Assembly: GCF_014174355.1 (NCBI RefSeq)
Contig: NZ_JABEQF010000002.1
Location: 310,001 to 374,000 of the forward strand
From: Gluconacetobacter azotocaptans
Lineage (GTDB): Bacteria > Pseudomonadota > Alphaproteobacteria > Acetobacterales > Acetobacteraceae
Direction: 5' to 3'
Length of the DNA: 64,000 bases
In this document: positions 16,494 through 27,099 of the stretch, in pieces
How positions within the stretch are numbered: position 1 is the stretch's first letter
How the letters are laid out: each line of letters begins with the position of its first letter
Notes under the pieces: generated by a model
What the model was told of the DNA's origin: nothing
Database searches by the model: none
Seen by the model: the letters and a program-made list of their open reading frames with translations, nothing else
Made by a program: the position numbers and the translations under genes

Positions 16494-17639
16494 TCAGGGG
16501 CGCCGGGCATGGGCGGCGTCGAACCAGGGGGCCATGCGGGCCAGCGCGTCTTCCACCCGGTCGGTCGATACCGCGAAGCTGAAGCGCATGAAGCGATGCC
16601 CCTCGACGGGGTCGAAATCCAGGCCCGGCGCGGTGGCGATGCCGGTATCGGCCAGCATCCGGGTGCAGAACGCCAGGCTGTCGTCGGTCAGGTGGCCGAT
16701 ATCGGCATAGATGTAGAAGGCCCCGTCCGGCGGCGCGATCCGGTGCAGCCCCATCGCGGGCAGGCGGTCCAGCATCAGGTCGCGATTGTGCCGGTAGGTC
16801 CGCACATGGCCTTCCAGTTCGTCCCGGCAGTCGAAGGCGACCAGGCCCGCATGCTGGCTGAGCGACGGCGGGGTCAGGAACAGATTGCCCATGCGCGCCC
16901 GCGCGGCGTCGATCAGCGCCGGCGGCACCACCAGCCAGCCCAGCCGCCAGCCCGCCATGCTGAAATATTTCGAGAAGCTGTTGACCACCAGCGCGTCGGG
17001 ATCGTCCTGCAGGATGCAGCGTGCGGGGTCGATATAGCTCAACCCGTGATAGATCTCGTCCGAGACGATGCGGATGCCGCGCGCGCGGCAGACCCGCACG
17101 ATGGCCTGCATTTCCTCGGCGGGCAGGATCGTGCCGGTCGGGTTGGCGGGGCTGGCGACGATCAGCCCGTCGGGCGCCGGGTCCAGGGCCGCGACGGCGG
17201 CGGCGGTCAACTGGAACCGCTCGTCCGGGCCGCAGGCGATTTCCACCGGTTGCAGATGCAGCGCGCGCAAAGCGTTGCGATAGGCGACATAGCCCGGCCG
17301 CGCCAGCGCGACCCGCGCGCCCGGCGCGAAACAGCAGCCCAGCGCCAGGACGAAGGCCGGCGACGCCCCACAGGTCAGGATGATCTGGTCGGGCTGGATG
17401 TCCACGCCGTAGCTGTCGCGGTAATGGCGGGCGATGCGCGCCTTCAGCGGCATGCTCTCCCAATATCCCATGGCGTCGCTGTCCAGCACCCGATGCGCCG
17501 CCGCGATGGCCTCGCGCGGCGCGCCGGTCGAAGGCTGGCCGAATTCCATATGGATGATGTCACGCCCCTCGGCGGCCATGCGATGGGCGATGGTGCTGAT
17601 GCCGATGGCGTGGAAGGGGTCGATCGGGGGGACGGTCAT
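16494..17639 (-). CDS. PLP-dependent aminotransferase, class I/II
   Basis: This 381-residue fold-type I aminotransferase carries the PLP Schiff-base Lys in NSFSKYFSMAGWRLGW near residue 226. Other family features are ASPANPTG near residue 162, SDEIYHGL near residue 197 and a C-terminal Arg in RFSF that binds the substrate carboxylate. It resembles aspartate/aromatic aminotransferases of the AspC/PatA branch; donor and acceptor cannot be assigned. The Met at 17639 starts the conserved region. A longer start at about 17679 would add a poorly conserved tail. It ends eight bases from the convergent pirin gene. Confidence 0.88.
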   Translation of the reverse strand: MTVPPIDPFHAIGISTIAHRMAAEGRDIIHMEFGQPSTGAPREAIAAAHRVLDSDAMGYWESMPLKARIARHYRDSYGVDIQPDQIILTCGASPAFVLALGCCFAPGARVALARPGYVAYRNALRALHLQPVEIACGPDERFQLTAAAVAALDPAPDGLIVASPANPTGTILPAEEMQAIVRVCRARGIRIVSDEIYHGLSYIDPARCILQDDPDALVVNSFSKYFSMAGWRLGWLVVPPALIDAARARMGNLFLTPPSLSQHAGLVAFDCRDELEGHVRTYRHNRDLMLDRLPAMGLHRIAPPDGAFYIYADIGHLTDDSLAFCTRMLADTGIATAPGLDFDPVEGHRFMRFSFAVSTDRVEDALARMAPWFDAAHARRP

Positions 17640-17734
17640 GGGCGGGGAGGTCCGAAAGGGGCGGCAGCGGGCTGGCATAATCGCCCGGCCGGCGGCTGGC
17701 AAGGCGCCGGCCTCGGCCCGCCCTGGCGCGGAGG

Positions 17735-19105
17735 CTAGACGGCCTCGGGCGTCGAAAACACCCCGCGACGCAGGCGGTCCTCGATTTCCTCCAGCGATCG
17801 CCCGCGGGTTTCCGGCACGTAGCGCAGCACGAAGAAGAAGGCGAAGGCGTTGACGCAGGCGAACAGCAGGAAGGTGCCGCCGGCCCCGAACGCCTGCACC
17901 ATCGACAGGGTGGTCAGCGAAATCAGCAGGTCGGCCCCCCAATGGGCCGCCGCCACTAGGCTCATGCCCTTGCCCCGGCAGGACAGGGGAAAGACTTCCG
18001 CACCGACGATCCAGATCGTGACCGACAGGCTGCCCACATTCAGGACCGCATAGGCCAGCAGGGCCACGACCATCATCCAGGCGTTCGGCCCGGTCGTGGC
18101 ACCCAGATGAAACAGCGCGGCCAGCACGAACAGCGCCAGACTGGCCCCCGGCAGCAGCCACAGCATCAGCGTGCGCCGGCCGATCACCTCGACCGCCCAG
18201 CTTCCGAACAGGGTCGCCACGATCATGGCCACCCCGACCGCCACCGACGTCAGCAGCGCCGAACTCTCGCCGAAGCCGGCGCCCGAGAAGATGGTGGGCG
18301 CGTAATACAGGACGGCGTTGATGCCGGTCAGCTGGCATAGCAGGCCGATGCCCACGGCCGCGACCAGCGCCGGGCGGACCCAGGGCTGGGCCAGTTCCGA
18401 CCACGGCGCCTGGACGTCGTGGGCGTCGATGATCTCCTGCAATTCGCGCTCGGCCCGCCGGTGGCTGCCGCGCACCCGGCGCAGGACGGCGCGCGCGCCC
18501 TCGAAATCGCCGCGCATCGCCAGCCAGCGCGGGCTGTTGGGCAGGAACGCCATGCCCAGCAGCAGCACCACGGCCGGCACGGCGCCCAGTGCGAACATGA
18601 TCCGCCAGCTGTCGTGACGCAGCAGATATCCGGCGATGAACGAGATCAGCACCCCCGTCACCACCGCAAGCTGGAACATGCCGACCAGGCGTCCGCGCCG
18701 CCGGGCGGGCGCCAGCTCGGAAATATAGACCGGCACGATCTGCGAGGCAGCGCCCACGGCCAGCCCCAGCACGAACCGTGCCAGCGTCAGCAGCCAGATG
18801 GTGTTGGCAAGGGACGCCATGATGGTGCCGACGATGAAGACCGCGGCGGCCACCATGACGGTGCGCCGCCTGCCGCCCCGGTCCGACAGGGGGGCGGCGC
18901 CCATGCAACCCAGCAGCGCGCCGGCGATGATCGCGGAGGTGACGATCTGTTGTCCGCCCGTGCCCAGATGGAACTGCTGCGAAATCTGCAACAGGGCGGC
19001 GGAAATAATTCCCGTATCATATCCAAACAACAGGCCGCCGGCGGCTGATATTCCCGCCACAACATCAACAATAAGGTTTGATTCAGGTCGATCCAATTCA
19101 TTCAT
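17735..19105 (-). CDS. Sugar MFS transporter (sugar porter family)
   Basis: This 456-residue, twelve-helix symporter carries the sugar porter signatures: GYDTGIISAAL near residue 28, DRGGRRR after helix 2, PVYISELAPARRRGRLV near residue 125, QLTGINAVLYYAP near residue 262, and the closing PETRGRSLEEIE. It most resembles the XylE/GalP/AraE group of proton-driven pentose and hexose importers; the sugar is unassigned. Its promoter lies in the ~260-base region shared with pckA, which is divergent. Co-regulation with gluconeogenesis is possible but not shown. Confidence 0.92.
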   Translation of the reverse strand: MNELDRPESNLIVDVVAGISAAGGLLFGYDTGIISAALLQISQQFHLGTGGQQIVTSAIIAGALLGCMGAAPLSDRGGRRRTVMVAAAVFIVGTIMASLANTIWLLTLARFVLGLAVGAASQIVPVYISELAPARRRGRLVGMFQLAVVTGVLISFIAGYLLRHDSWRIMFALGAVPAVVLLLGMAFLPNSPRWLAMRGDFEGARAVLRRVRGSHRRAERELQEIIDAHDVQAPWSELAQPWVRPALVAAVGIGLLCQLTGINAVLYYAPTIFSGAGFGESSALLTSVAVGVAMIVATLFGSWAVEVIGRRTLMLWLLPGASLALFVLAALFHLGATTGPNAWMMVVALLAYAVLNVGSLSVTIWIVGAEVFPLSCRGKGMSLVAAAHWGADLLISLTTLSMVQAFGAGGTFLLFACVNAFAFFFVLRYVPETRGRSLEEIEDRLRRGVFSTPEAV

Positions 19106-19242
19106 GGCAGTATCATGTCAAAAATCCGGTCCAGATCAAACCATTGTTTTGTCCGTGTCCTGAAACATTTTTTGACTGCCCCCATAAAATTCTCCGGGAA
19201 CTTTTTCGGTTGCCCTTTTCAGGACTGACGATCATGGCCGCG

Positions 19243-19271
19243 GTGTCAGAGTCACGCATTTGTGATGACAC
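19243..19271. promoter_or_regulatory. Imperfect inverted repeat in the pckA/sugar-transporter divergent region
   Basis: GTGTCAGAGTCAC and GTGATGACAC form an imperfect dyad with six bases between the arms, about 100 bases before the pckA start. The 264-base intergenic region is otherwise AT-richer than its surroundings and holds a TTGACT box at 19172. A regulator-binding site is plausible but unproven. Confidence 0.3.
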
Positions 19272-19369
19272 GCCCCGGTGTTGGTCAGGGAATTGCCATG
19301 CTGATCGCGCGAGACTGGCGCCCCCGGGCGACGGCCGGGGCACGACGACATATTCGGGAAACGGAAAAA

Positions 19370-20953
19370 ATGAACAGCAATAATAATTTCCGGCCTGCCG
19401 GTTCGGACGACGCGCTGAAAGGGACCGGCCTGCGCCGCGCTGGCCCCGTTCATGCCAACCTGCATGCCCCCGCCCTGACCGAGATCGCGATTCGCCGCCA
19501 CGAAGGCAGCCTGTCGTCGGGCGGCGCGCTGATGGTGCGGACCGGCCTGCACACCGGCCGGTCGGTGCGGGACAAGTTCATCGTCGACGAACCGGGCGTC
19601 AGCCCGGACATCTGGTGGGGCGAGATCAATGCCCGCCTGCCGGTCGAGGCCTTCCAGCGGGGCTGCGACCATGTGCGGGGCTATCTGGACGGGCAGGAGC
19701 TGTTCACCCAGGATCTGTATGCCGGGGCGGACCCGCGCCATCGCATCCGCATCCGGCTGGTGACCACCCATGCGTGGCATGCCCTGTTCGCCCGCAACAT
19801 GTTCATCCGCCCGACGGCGGAGGAGTTGGAATCGTTCGCGCCGGACTACGTGATCCTGCATGCGCCAGACCTGCCGATGGACCCGGTGGCGCATGGCGTG
19901 CGCAGCACCACGGCCGTCATGCTGTCGCTGACGCAGCGGCTGGTCGTCGTCGCCGGCACCCAGTATGCTGGCGAGATCAAGAAATCCATCTTCACCGTCA
20001 TGAACTGGCTGCTGCCGGAACAGGATGTGATGCCGATGCATTGTTCGGCCAATATCGGGCCGGATGGCGACGTCGCGCTGTTCTTCGGCCTGTCGGGCAC
20101 CGGCAAGACCACCCTGTCGTCGGATGCGTCGCGGACATTGATCGGCGACGACGAACATGGCTGGTCACATGACGGGGTCTTCAATGTCGAGGGCGGCTGC
20201 TACGCCAAGGTGATCGGCCTGCGGCGCGAGGCCGAGCCCGAGATCTGGGACGCATCGCACCGCTTCGGTGCGGTCCTGGAAAATGTGGTGGCCGACCGGG
20301 ACGGCCTCCCCGATTTCATGGACGGCAGCCTGACCGAGAATACCCGCGCCTGCTACCCGATTGATTTTGTGGACAATGCCAGCCCGGACGGGTGCGGCGG
20401 CGTGCCGCGCCATGTGGTGATGCTGACGGCCGATGCGTTCGGTGTGCTGCCGCCATTGTCGCGCCTGACGTCCGAACAGGCGGTCTATCATTTCCTGTCG
20501 GGCTATACCGCCCGGATCGCCGGCACCGAGACGGGGCTGGGCAAGACCCCGCAGGCGACCTTCAGCACCTGTTTCGGCGCACCCTTCCTGCCGCGCCGGC
20601 CCCAGGTGTACGGCGATCGCCTGGCGTCCTGCCTGGCGCGCGGGCCGGTGACGTGCTGGCTGGTCAATACCGGCTGGACCGGCGGCCCCTATGGTGTCGG
20701 GCAGCGGATTGCGCTGGCGCATACGCGCGCCCTGGTGCGCGCGGCGCTGGAGGGGCGGCTGGACGACGTGGCCTTCGAGGTCGAACCGCATTTCGGCCTG
20801 GCCATTCCCACCCGCGTGCCGGGCGTGCCCGACGACATCCTCGACCCCGCCCGGACCTGGGACGACCCGGCGGCCTATCGCCGCGCCGCCGCCGACCTTG
20901 CGGAACGGTTCGGGCGGAATTTCGAGAGTTTCCGCGCGGACAGCACCACATAG
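19370..20953 (+). CDS. pckA: Phosphoenolpyruvate carboxykinase (ATP)
   Basis: This 527-residue enzyme converts oxaloacetate plus ATP to PEP and CO2, the entry step of gluconeogenesis. The ATP-type signatures are present: RTGLHTGRSVRDKF near residue 58, the kinase P-loop GLSGTGKTT near residue 243, the metal-binding LIGDDEHGW and FNVEGGCYAK, and the C-terminal NTGWTGGPYGVG near residue 430. Length is normal. The Met at 19370 immediately precedes the conserved region and follows ACGGAAAA, a weak ribosome site. A hairpin terminator follows at 20987. For acetic-acid-bacteria-like organisms this supports growth on C2-C4 acids. Confidence 0.96.
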   Translation: MNSNNNFRPAGSDDALKGTGLRRAGPVHANLHAPALTEIAIRRHEGSLSSGGALMVRTGLHTGRSVRDKFIVDEPGVSPDIWWGEINARLPVEAFQRGCDHVRGYLDGQELFTQDLYAGADPRHRIRIRLVTTHAWHALFARNMFIRPTAEELESFAPDYVILHAPDLPMDPVAHGVRSTTAVMLSLTQRLVVVAGTQYAGEIKKSIFTVMNWLLPEQDVMPMHCSANIGPDGDVALFFGLSGTGKTTLSSDASRTLIGDDEHGWSHDGVFNVEGGCYAKVIGLRREAEPEIWDASHRFGAVLENVVADRDGLPDFMDGSLTENTRACYPIDFVDNASPDGCGGVPRHVVMLTADAFGVLPPLSRLTSEQAVYHFLSGYTARIAGTETGLGKTPQATFSTCFGAPFLPRRPQVYGDRLASCLARGPVTCWLVNTGWTGGPYGVGQRIALAHTRALVRAALEGRLDDVAFEVEPHFGLAIPTRVPGVPDDILDPARTWDDPAAYRRAAADLAERFGRNFESFRADSTT

Positions 20954-20986
20954 ACATCAAGGTCGGGCTTGTCTCTGCCCGAACCC

Positions 20987-21012
20987 GGCAAGGGCCTCGG
21001 CCCTTGCCTTTG
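20987..21012 (+). terminator. Intrinsic terminator after pckA
   Basis: GGCAAGGGC and GCCCTTGCC form a perfect nine-base stem with a four-base loop (CTCG), followed by TTTG. It lies 34 bases after the pckA stop and only 12 bases before the aroD ATG. It may therefore also form in the aroD leader. The T-tract is short, so termination may be partial. Confidence 0.7.
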
Positions 21013-21024
21013 TGATGGAGCACC

Positions 21025-21882
21025 ATGCCGATGCACAGCAGGACAGTCGGGGGCCCGACCCTCCGGGGCGTCACGGTTCGAGGGGTCACGCTGGGAGTGG
21101 GCCGCCCCGCCGTCATCGTGCCGATCACCGCCGTCACGGCGGACGAGGCCCAGGCGGCGGCCCATCGCCTGGCGGTGGAGGGCGCGGTCGATCTGGTGGA
21201 ATTGCGGGTCGATCACCTGCAGTGCGCGCTGGACGCGCCACGGGCCGCCGCGCTGTGCCATGCGGTGCGCCATATCCTGGCGCATCGTCCGCTGATCGTC
21301 ACCTTCCGCACCGGGGCCGAGGGCGGGATGACCCCGATCGGGGACGAGGCCTATGTCGCCTTCTACGACCAGGTGCTGAACGCCGCCGGCCCCGATGCGG
21401 CCCCGGACCTGATCGACGTCGAATTCAATCGCGGCCGGCATGTGGTGCGCCGTATCGTGACGGCGGCGCGGGGCGCCGGGGTGGGGGTTATCCTGTCGTC
21501 CCATGATTTCACCGGCACCGACAAGGCTCCGGCCCTGGTGGAGCGGATGCGCGCGATGCAGGAGTACGACGTCGATCTCATCAAGCTGGCCGTCATGCCG
21601 CGCGACGGCGGCGACGTGCTGAGCCTGCTGGCCGCGACGTACGAAATGCGCACCCGCTGGGCCGACCGGCCGCTGATCACCATGGCGATGGGCGGGGTGG
21701 GGGTGGTGTCGCGCCTGGCGGGCGAAATCTTCGGGTCGGCGGCGACCTTCGGCATGCTGGGCCAGCCCTCGGCCCCCGGCCAGATCGACGTCCATGACCT
21801 GCGGCATTGCGTCGATATCGTCCATCACGCCGCTGCACCCGACCTGCGGGTGGCCGGCACGCCGCCCGGCGGGGCGGGGTAG
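21025..21882 (+). CDS. aroD: 3-dehydroquinate dehydratase, type I
   Basis: This 285-residue class I dehydroquinase catalyses the third step of the shikimate pathway by Schiff-base chemistry. Key residues are visible: Glu and Arg in VELRVDHL near residue 55, TFRTGAEGG near residue 93, the catalytic His in SSHDFTGT near residue 160, the Schiff-base Lys in LIKLAVMP near residue 190, and GQPSAPGQID near the C-terminus. About 25 residues precede the barrel, slightly longer than usual. The gene starts just past the pckA terminator hairpin, so transcription is either by read-through or from a promoter inside pckA. It could also serve quinate degradation, as in acetic acid bacteria. Confidence 0.93.
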   Translation: MPMHSRTVGGPTLRGVTVRGVTLGVGRPAVIVPITAVTADEAQAAAHRLAVEGAVDLVELRVDHLQCALDAPRAAALCHAVRHILAHRPLIVTFRTGAEGGMTPIGDEAYVAFYDQVLNAAGPDAAPDLIDVEFNRGRHVVRRIVTAARGAGVGVILSSHDFTGTDKAPALVERMRAMQEYDVDLIKLAVMPRDGGDVLSLLAATYEMRTRWADRPLITMAMGGVGVVSRLAGEIFGSAATFGMLGQPSAPGQIDVHDLRHCVDIVHHAAAPDLRVAGTPPGGAG

Positions 21883-21892
21883 AGGGGGCGGA

Positions 21893-22390
21893 CTATGCTG
21901 CGCGGCGCAGCTTCTCGAAGCGTTTGACCACCCGTTCGCGCTTCAGGCGCGACAGACGGCGGGTCCAGAAGAGGCCGTCAAGCTGGTCGATTTCGTGCTG
22001 CAGGCAGACCGCCAGCAGGCCGTCGGCATCCTCGACCCGCGCGGCGCCCGTCAGGTCGTGATAGCGCACCCGCACGCGGGCGGGGCGGTCGATGTCCGCC
22101 GACACCCCCGGCATGGACACGCTGCCTTCCTCGAACCGCGCGGTCTCGGGGCTGGCCCATTCGATTTCCGGGTTCACATAGGTCCGCACCTGCGCGTCCG
22201 GCAGCGCGATGACCACAAGCCGCAGGCCGATGCCGGCATGAGGCGCGGTGATGCCGATGCCCGGGGCCGCGCGCATGGTGTCCAGCAGATCGGCCGCCAG
22301 CGTGGCCAATGCGGCGTCGAACGCGGTCACGGGGGCGGCGGCGCTGTGCAGCCGGGGGTCGGGGTAGGGGACGATGGGCAGGATGGTCAT
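21893..22390 (-). CDS. Peptide deformylase-like protein with substituted metal ligands
   Basis: This 165-residue protein has the peptide deformylase fold. It begins LPIVPYPDPRL and has all three deformylase motifs in order, each altered. Motif 1 reads GIGITAPHAG, with His in place of the catalytic Gln. Motif 2 reads EEGSVSMPG, with Ser in place of the metal-binding Cys. Motif 3 reads QHEIDQLDG, with Gln in place of the second metal-binding His. The Glu and first His are kept. Two of three metal ligands are therefore missing, so N-formyl-methionine deformylation is doubtful. I recall similar altered paralogues in other alphaproteobacteria. The Met at 22390 matches the family start; an upstream ATG at 22438 is possible. 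Confidence 0.85.
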   Translation of the reverse strand: MTILPIVPYPDPRLHSAAAPVTAFDAALATLAADLLDTMRAAPGIGITAPHAGIGLRLVVIALPDAQVRTYVNPEIEWASPETARFEEGSVSMPGVSADIDRPARVRVRYHDLTGAARVEDADGLLAVCLQHEIDQLDGLFWTRRLSRLKRERVVKRFEKLRRAA

Positions 22391-22489
22391 TTCGCGGCGA
22401 GGGTAGCATCGGGCGGCGAGCGGATCACGGAGATTCAAGGTCGTGATGCTTGACCGGCCGTCCCCGCCCGGCGCTATGATCGCCGCGTT

Positions 22490-22577
22490 CTCCGGGGAGT
22501 CGCGCTGGGCGGCTGAGAGAGGGGCGAGCCCCTGACCCGTCGAACCTGATCCGGGTCATGCCGGCGAAGGGATGGGA
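22490..22577 (+). ncRNA. TPP riboswitch (THI element) controlling thiC
   Basis: The conserved thiamine pyrophosphate aptamer is readable: GGGGAG at the 5' side, the GGCTGAGAG pyrimidine-sensing loop at 22511, and CGAACCTGATCCGGGTCATGCCGGCGAAGGGA at the pyrophosphate side. It ends about 85 bases before the thiC ATG. Between the two, TCCTC at 22636-22640 can pair with the ribosome site GAGGA at 22651-22655. This suggests that TPP binding represses translation by hiding that site. The aptamer call is firm; the mechanism is inferred. Confidence 0.95.
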
Positions 22578-22652
22578 ATTTGACGCGGGCGCCCCGGATG
22601 GCGTGCCGCGACTGTGACATTCGCGCCGGCGCGGCTCCTCCAATAAACATGA

Positions 22653-24539
<1,887 letters not shown>

Positions 24540-24556
24540 TCGGGGGCATCCGTCCC

Positions 24557-24586
24557 GATCCCCGGCGGCCGCGTGTACCGGGGATC
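24557..24586. terminator. Hairpin between convergent thiC and aminotransferase genes
   Basis: GATCCCCGG and CCGGGGATC form a perfect nine-base stem around a twelve-base loop, 17 bases after the thiC stop. The right arm touches the stop codon of the minus-strand gene. There is no T-tract on either side, so it may act as an mRNA 3' end stabiliser or a factor-assisted terminator. Confidence 0.5.
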
Positions 24587-26033
24587 AGGCGGCCCGGAAG
24601 CGGGCGGTGCTGCAATCGCCGACATAGGCGTCGGCCATCGGGTAGGGGGTGCGTGCCAGCTCGTCGACGGCCGCGATGATCCGCAGGGCCTTCGCGTCGT
24701 CCATCAGCGCGCTGAAATTCAGGCGGGTCCAGCCGGGCTTGTCCATTTCCTCGCCGCCCAGGATGGCGGTGCGGAGCGCCTGCGACCGGGCGGCGTCGAT
24801 GCCCAGCAGCCGGTGGGCGTAGGGCCCGGCGCAGGCGCAGCCGCCACGGGCCTGGATGCCGTAGCCGTCGGACAGCATGCGGGTGAACAATTGCTGATGG
24901 ATCATGCCGCCGCGCAGCGGGTCGCGCACGCGAAACGAAAAGATCGGCAGGCAGGTCGTTGCTCCCCGGTTGCCCAGGATCTCGATATTCGGGTTGTGGT
25001 CCCAGACCGCCAGCGCCGCGCGGCGGAATGCGGCGTGGTGCGCGTCCATCCTGGGCTGCCCGATAGCCTCCTTGACCAGGAAGGCCAGCCCCGCACGGAT
25101 GTCGCCCACGACATTGGGAGTGCCGGCTTCCTCGCGGCAGGCCAGGCTTTGGGAATAATCATGTCCCCAGGGCGACACGAACCGAACCGTCCCGCCACCG
25201 GTAAAGACCGGTCGGTCGCGCGAGACCGCCGCATCGCGAACGATCATGACGCCGGACGCGCCGGGGCCGCCGATGAATTTGTGGGGCGAGACAACCACGG
25301 CATCCTTCTCGAACGGGGTGCCGGCCTTCATGTCGATGGGCAGGTAGGGGCCGCCGCCCGCATAATCCCAGACCGCGCGGGCGCCGTGACGTTTCAGCAG
25401 GGCCGTCACGGCATCGGGCTCGGTGACGATTCCCGTCACGTTCGATGCCGCCGAGAACGCCCCGACCCTCAGCCGCGCCGGCCCCGCCGCGGCCAGTGCC
25501 GACGCCAGCGCGCCCAGGTCGGGGCCGCCCTGTTCGGCCTCGGGGATCTCGACGATCTCGGCGCCGCTCTCGCGCCAGGGCAGGATATTGGAGTGATGTT
25601 CATAAGGTCCGATGAAGACCACCGGGGCCTGCCCGGCCCGGGCGGCGTCCTCGACCCCCAGCAGATGCACCAGGCGGTTCAGCCCCGCCGTCGCCCCGGA
25701 CCCGGTGAAGATGGTCGAAAATGCCGCCGTCGCGCCGCACAGGCGGGCGATCTCGTCCCGCGCCGCCTGCCGCAGGCGGGTCATGTATCGCCCGCAGTAC
25801 GAGGCCTCGGTATGGCTGTTGGCGTAATAGGGCAGCACCTGCGTGGCCACGAAGTCCTCGACTTGGCGCAGGGCGCGGCCCGAGGCCACGTAGTCGGCAT
25901 AGATCAGCGCCCTGCTGCCGAAGGGGCCGGGAATGGGCGCGCCTTCGCCGATCACGCCGTCCCGCAGGGCCGCCAGGTCGCCGGCGCCCAAGGCGGCGGC
26001 GAAGTCCGAAAGCGGGGTGTGGTCGTCCTGCAT
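24585..26033 (-). CDS. Class V aminotransferase (cysteine desulfurase/isopenicillin N epimerase-like)
   Basis: This is a 482-residue PLP enzyme. The Schiff-base Lys lies in VVSPHKFIGGPGASGVM near residue 232, and a Cys-containing loop ARGGCACAGPYAHRLLG near residue 398 sits where SufS-type desulfurases hold their catalytic Cys. ANSHTEAS near residue 72 and SNVTGIV near residue 182 match the family. It is about 80 residues longer than SufS/CsdA. It is divergent from an Lrp-type regulator, which suggests amino-acid-responsive control and a catabolic or transamination role rather than Fe-S assembly. Substrate unknown. Confidence 0.88.
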   Translation of the reverse strand: MQDDHTPLSDFAAALGAGDLAALRDGVIGEGAPIPGPFGSRALIYADYVASGRALRQVEDFVATQVLPYYANSHTEASYCGRYMTRLRQAARDEIARLCGATAAFSTIFTGSGATAGLNRLVHLLGVEDAARAGQAPVVFIGPYEHHSNILPWRESGAEIVEIPEAEQGGPDLGALASALAAAGPARLRVGAFSAASNVTGIVTEPDAVTALLKRHGARAVWDYAGGGPYLPIDMKAGTPFEKDAVVVSPHKFIGGPGASGVMIVRDAAVSRDRPVFTGGGTVRFVSPWGHDYSQSLACREEAGTPNVVGDIRAGLAFLVKEAIGQPRMDAHHAAFRRAALAVWDHNPNIEILGNRGATTCLPIFSFRVRDPLRGGMIHQQLFTRMLSDGYGIQARGGCACAGPYAHRLLGIDAARSQALRTAILGGEEMDKPGWTRLNFSALMDDAKALRIIAAVDELARTPYPMADAYVGDCSTARFRAA

Positions 26034-26143
26034 CGCTCTGTCCTCGGCTGTCTATCGGTCGGATGACGATAGACCCGCTTGCGTGGACAAACTTCACCAT
26101 TCCATGCTTCCAGATGCGGCATATTGTGGTCATATGATCGGTC

Positions 26144-26605
26144 ATGAGCGAGAAAATGGATCATTTCGATCGCGCCCTGTTGCGGGCGCTGCAGAAGGAC
26201 GCCACGCTGTCGCAGCGCGAACTGGCCGACATCGTGGGGCTGTCGCAGAACGCCTGCTGGCGGCGGCTGCATGCCCTGCGCGAACGCGGGCTGGTACGCG
26301 GGCAGACCGTGCGGCTGGATGCGGGGACGCTGGGCCTGAAGCTGACGGTGTTCGTCATGGTCCGCACCCGGCATCATTCCCAGGAGTGGCTGCAAACTTT
26401 CCGGGGCGCGGTGACCGCCATCCCCAACGTGATCGATTTCTACCGCATCGCCGGCGACTACGATTACATGCTGAAAATCGTGGCGGCGGACATGAACGCC
26501 TTCGACGAGATCTACCGGCGTCTGATCGCGCAGGTCGAACTGGATACGGTCACATCGTACATGGCGATGGAGGCGATTTCGGACAATCGCGACCTGCCGA
26601 TCTGA
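26144..26605 (+). CDS. Lrp/AsnC-family transcriptional regulator
   Basis: This 153-residue regulator has an N-terminal helix-turn-helix (LSQRELADIVGLSQNACWRRLHALRERGL, residues ~22-50) and a C-terminal RAM/ACT ligand-binding domain (FYRIAGDYDYMLKIVAADMNAF near residue 105). These proteins usually sense an amino acid and control a neighbouring gene. Here the divergent class V aminotransferase is the obvious target. The 110-base gap between them contains repeated CATAT boxes at 26120-26135. An internal Met four codons on (26156) is an alternative start. Confidence 0.93.
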   Translation: MSEKMDHFDRALLRALQKDATLSQRELADIVGLSQNACWRRLHALRERGLVRGQTVRLDAGTLGLKLTVFVMVRTRHHSQEWLQTFRGAVTAIPNVIDFYRIAGDYDYMLKIVAADMNAFDEIYRRLIAQVELDTVTSYMAMEAISDNRDLPI

Positions 26606-26629
26606 AACAGTGTCCGGAACGGGGCAGGG

Positions 26630-27022
26630 CTACGGCTGCCGCGCGTCGAACGCCGCCTGTGCGGCGTCGATGTCGTCCATATGGTCCAGCGCCCATTGTC
26701 CCAGCGCCTGTACCGGCTCGCGCAGCGAATGGCCCTGCGCGGTCAGCGCGTACTCCACCCGTGGAGGAATGGTGGGGTAGACGGTGCGCGTCACCATCCC
26801 GTCCCGTTCCAGCCCACGCAGCGTCAGCGTCAGCATGCGTTGCGAAATGCCGCCGACCATACGGCGGATTTCATTGAAGCGGCGGGGCCCGTCGCCCAGC
26901 AGCATGACGATCAGGACGCTCCATTTATCGCCCAGGCGCGCCAGCACGCGGCTGACTTTGCGGCAATCCCCATGGGCCGGGTCCGCCGGCGCGGCGGTTA
27001 CAGTACTGTTCCCGTGTATCAA
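26630..27022 (-). CDS. HxlR-family (MarR-like winged helix) transcriptional regulator
   Basis: This 130-residue one-domain regulator has the HxlR signature (LARLGDKWSVLIVMLLGDGPRRFNEIRR near residues 26-55, then ISQRMLTLTLRGLERDGMVTR). Members respond to quinones, aldehydes or oxidants and repress a divergent reductase gene. An FMN azoreductase gene lies divergent here. The start is a TTG at 27022, chosen because AAGGAGG sits seven bases upstream on the minus strand and no ATG or GTG occurs before the conserved domain. The palindrome ACAGTACTGT (27000-27009) lies within its first codons. Confidence 0.92.
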   Translation of the reverse strand: MIHGNSTVTAAPADPAHGDCRKVSRVLARLGDKWSVLIVMLLGDGPRRFNEIRRMVGGISQRMLTLTLRGLERDGMVTRTVYPTIPPRVEYALTAQGHSLREPVQALGQWALDHMDDIDAAQAAFDARQP

Positions 27023-27099
27023 AAATGTGCCTCCTTGCGCATCGGCGTCATGGTGACGAACCTAGCCTCGGTTACAAACATATACCGAAGGTACGTCCG

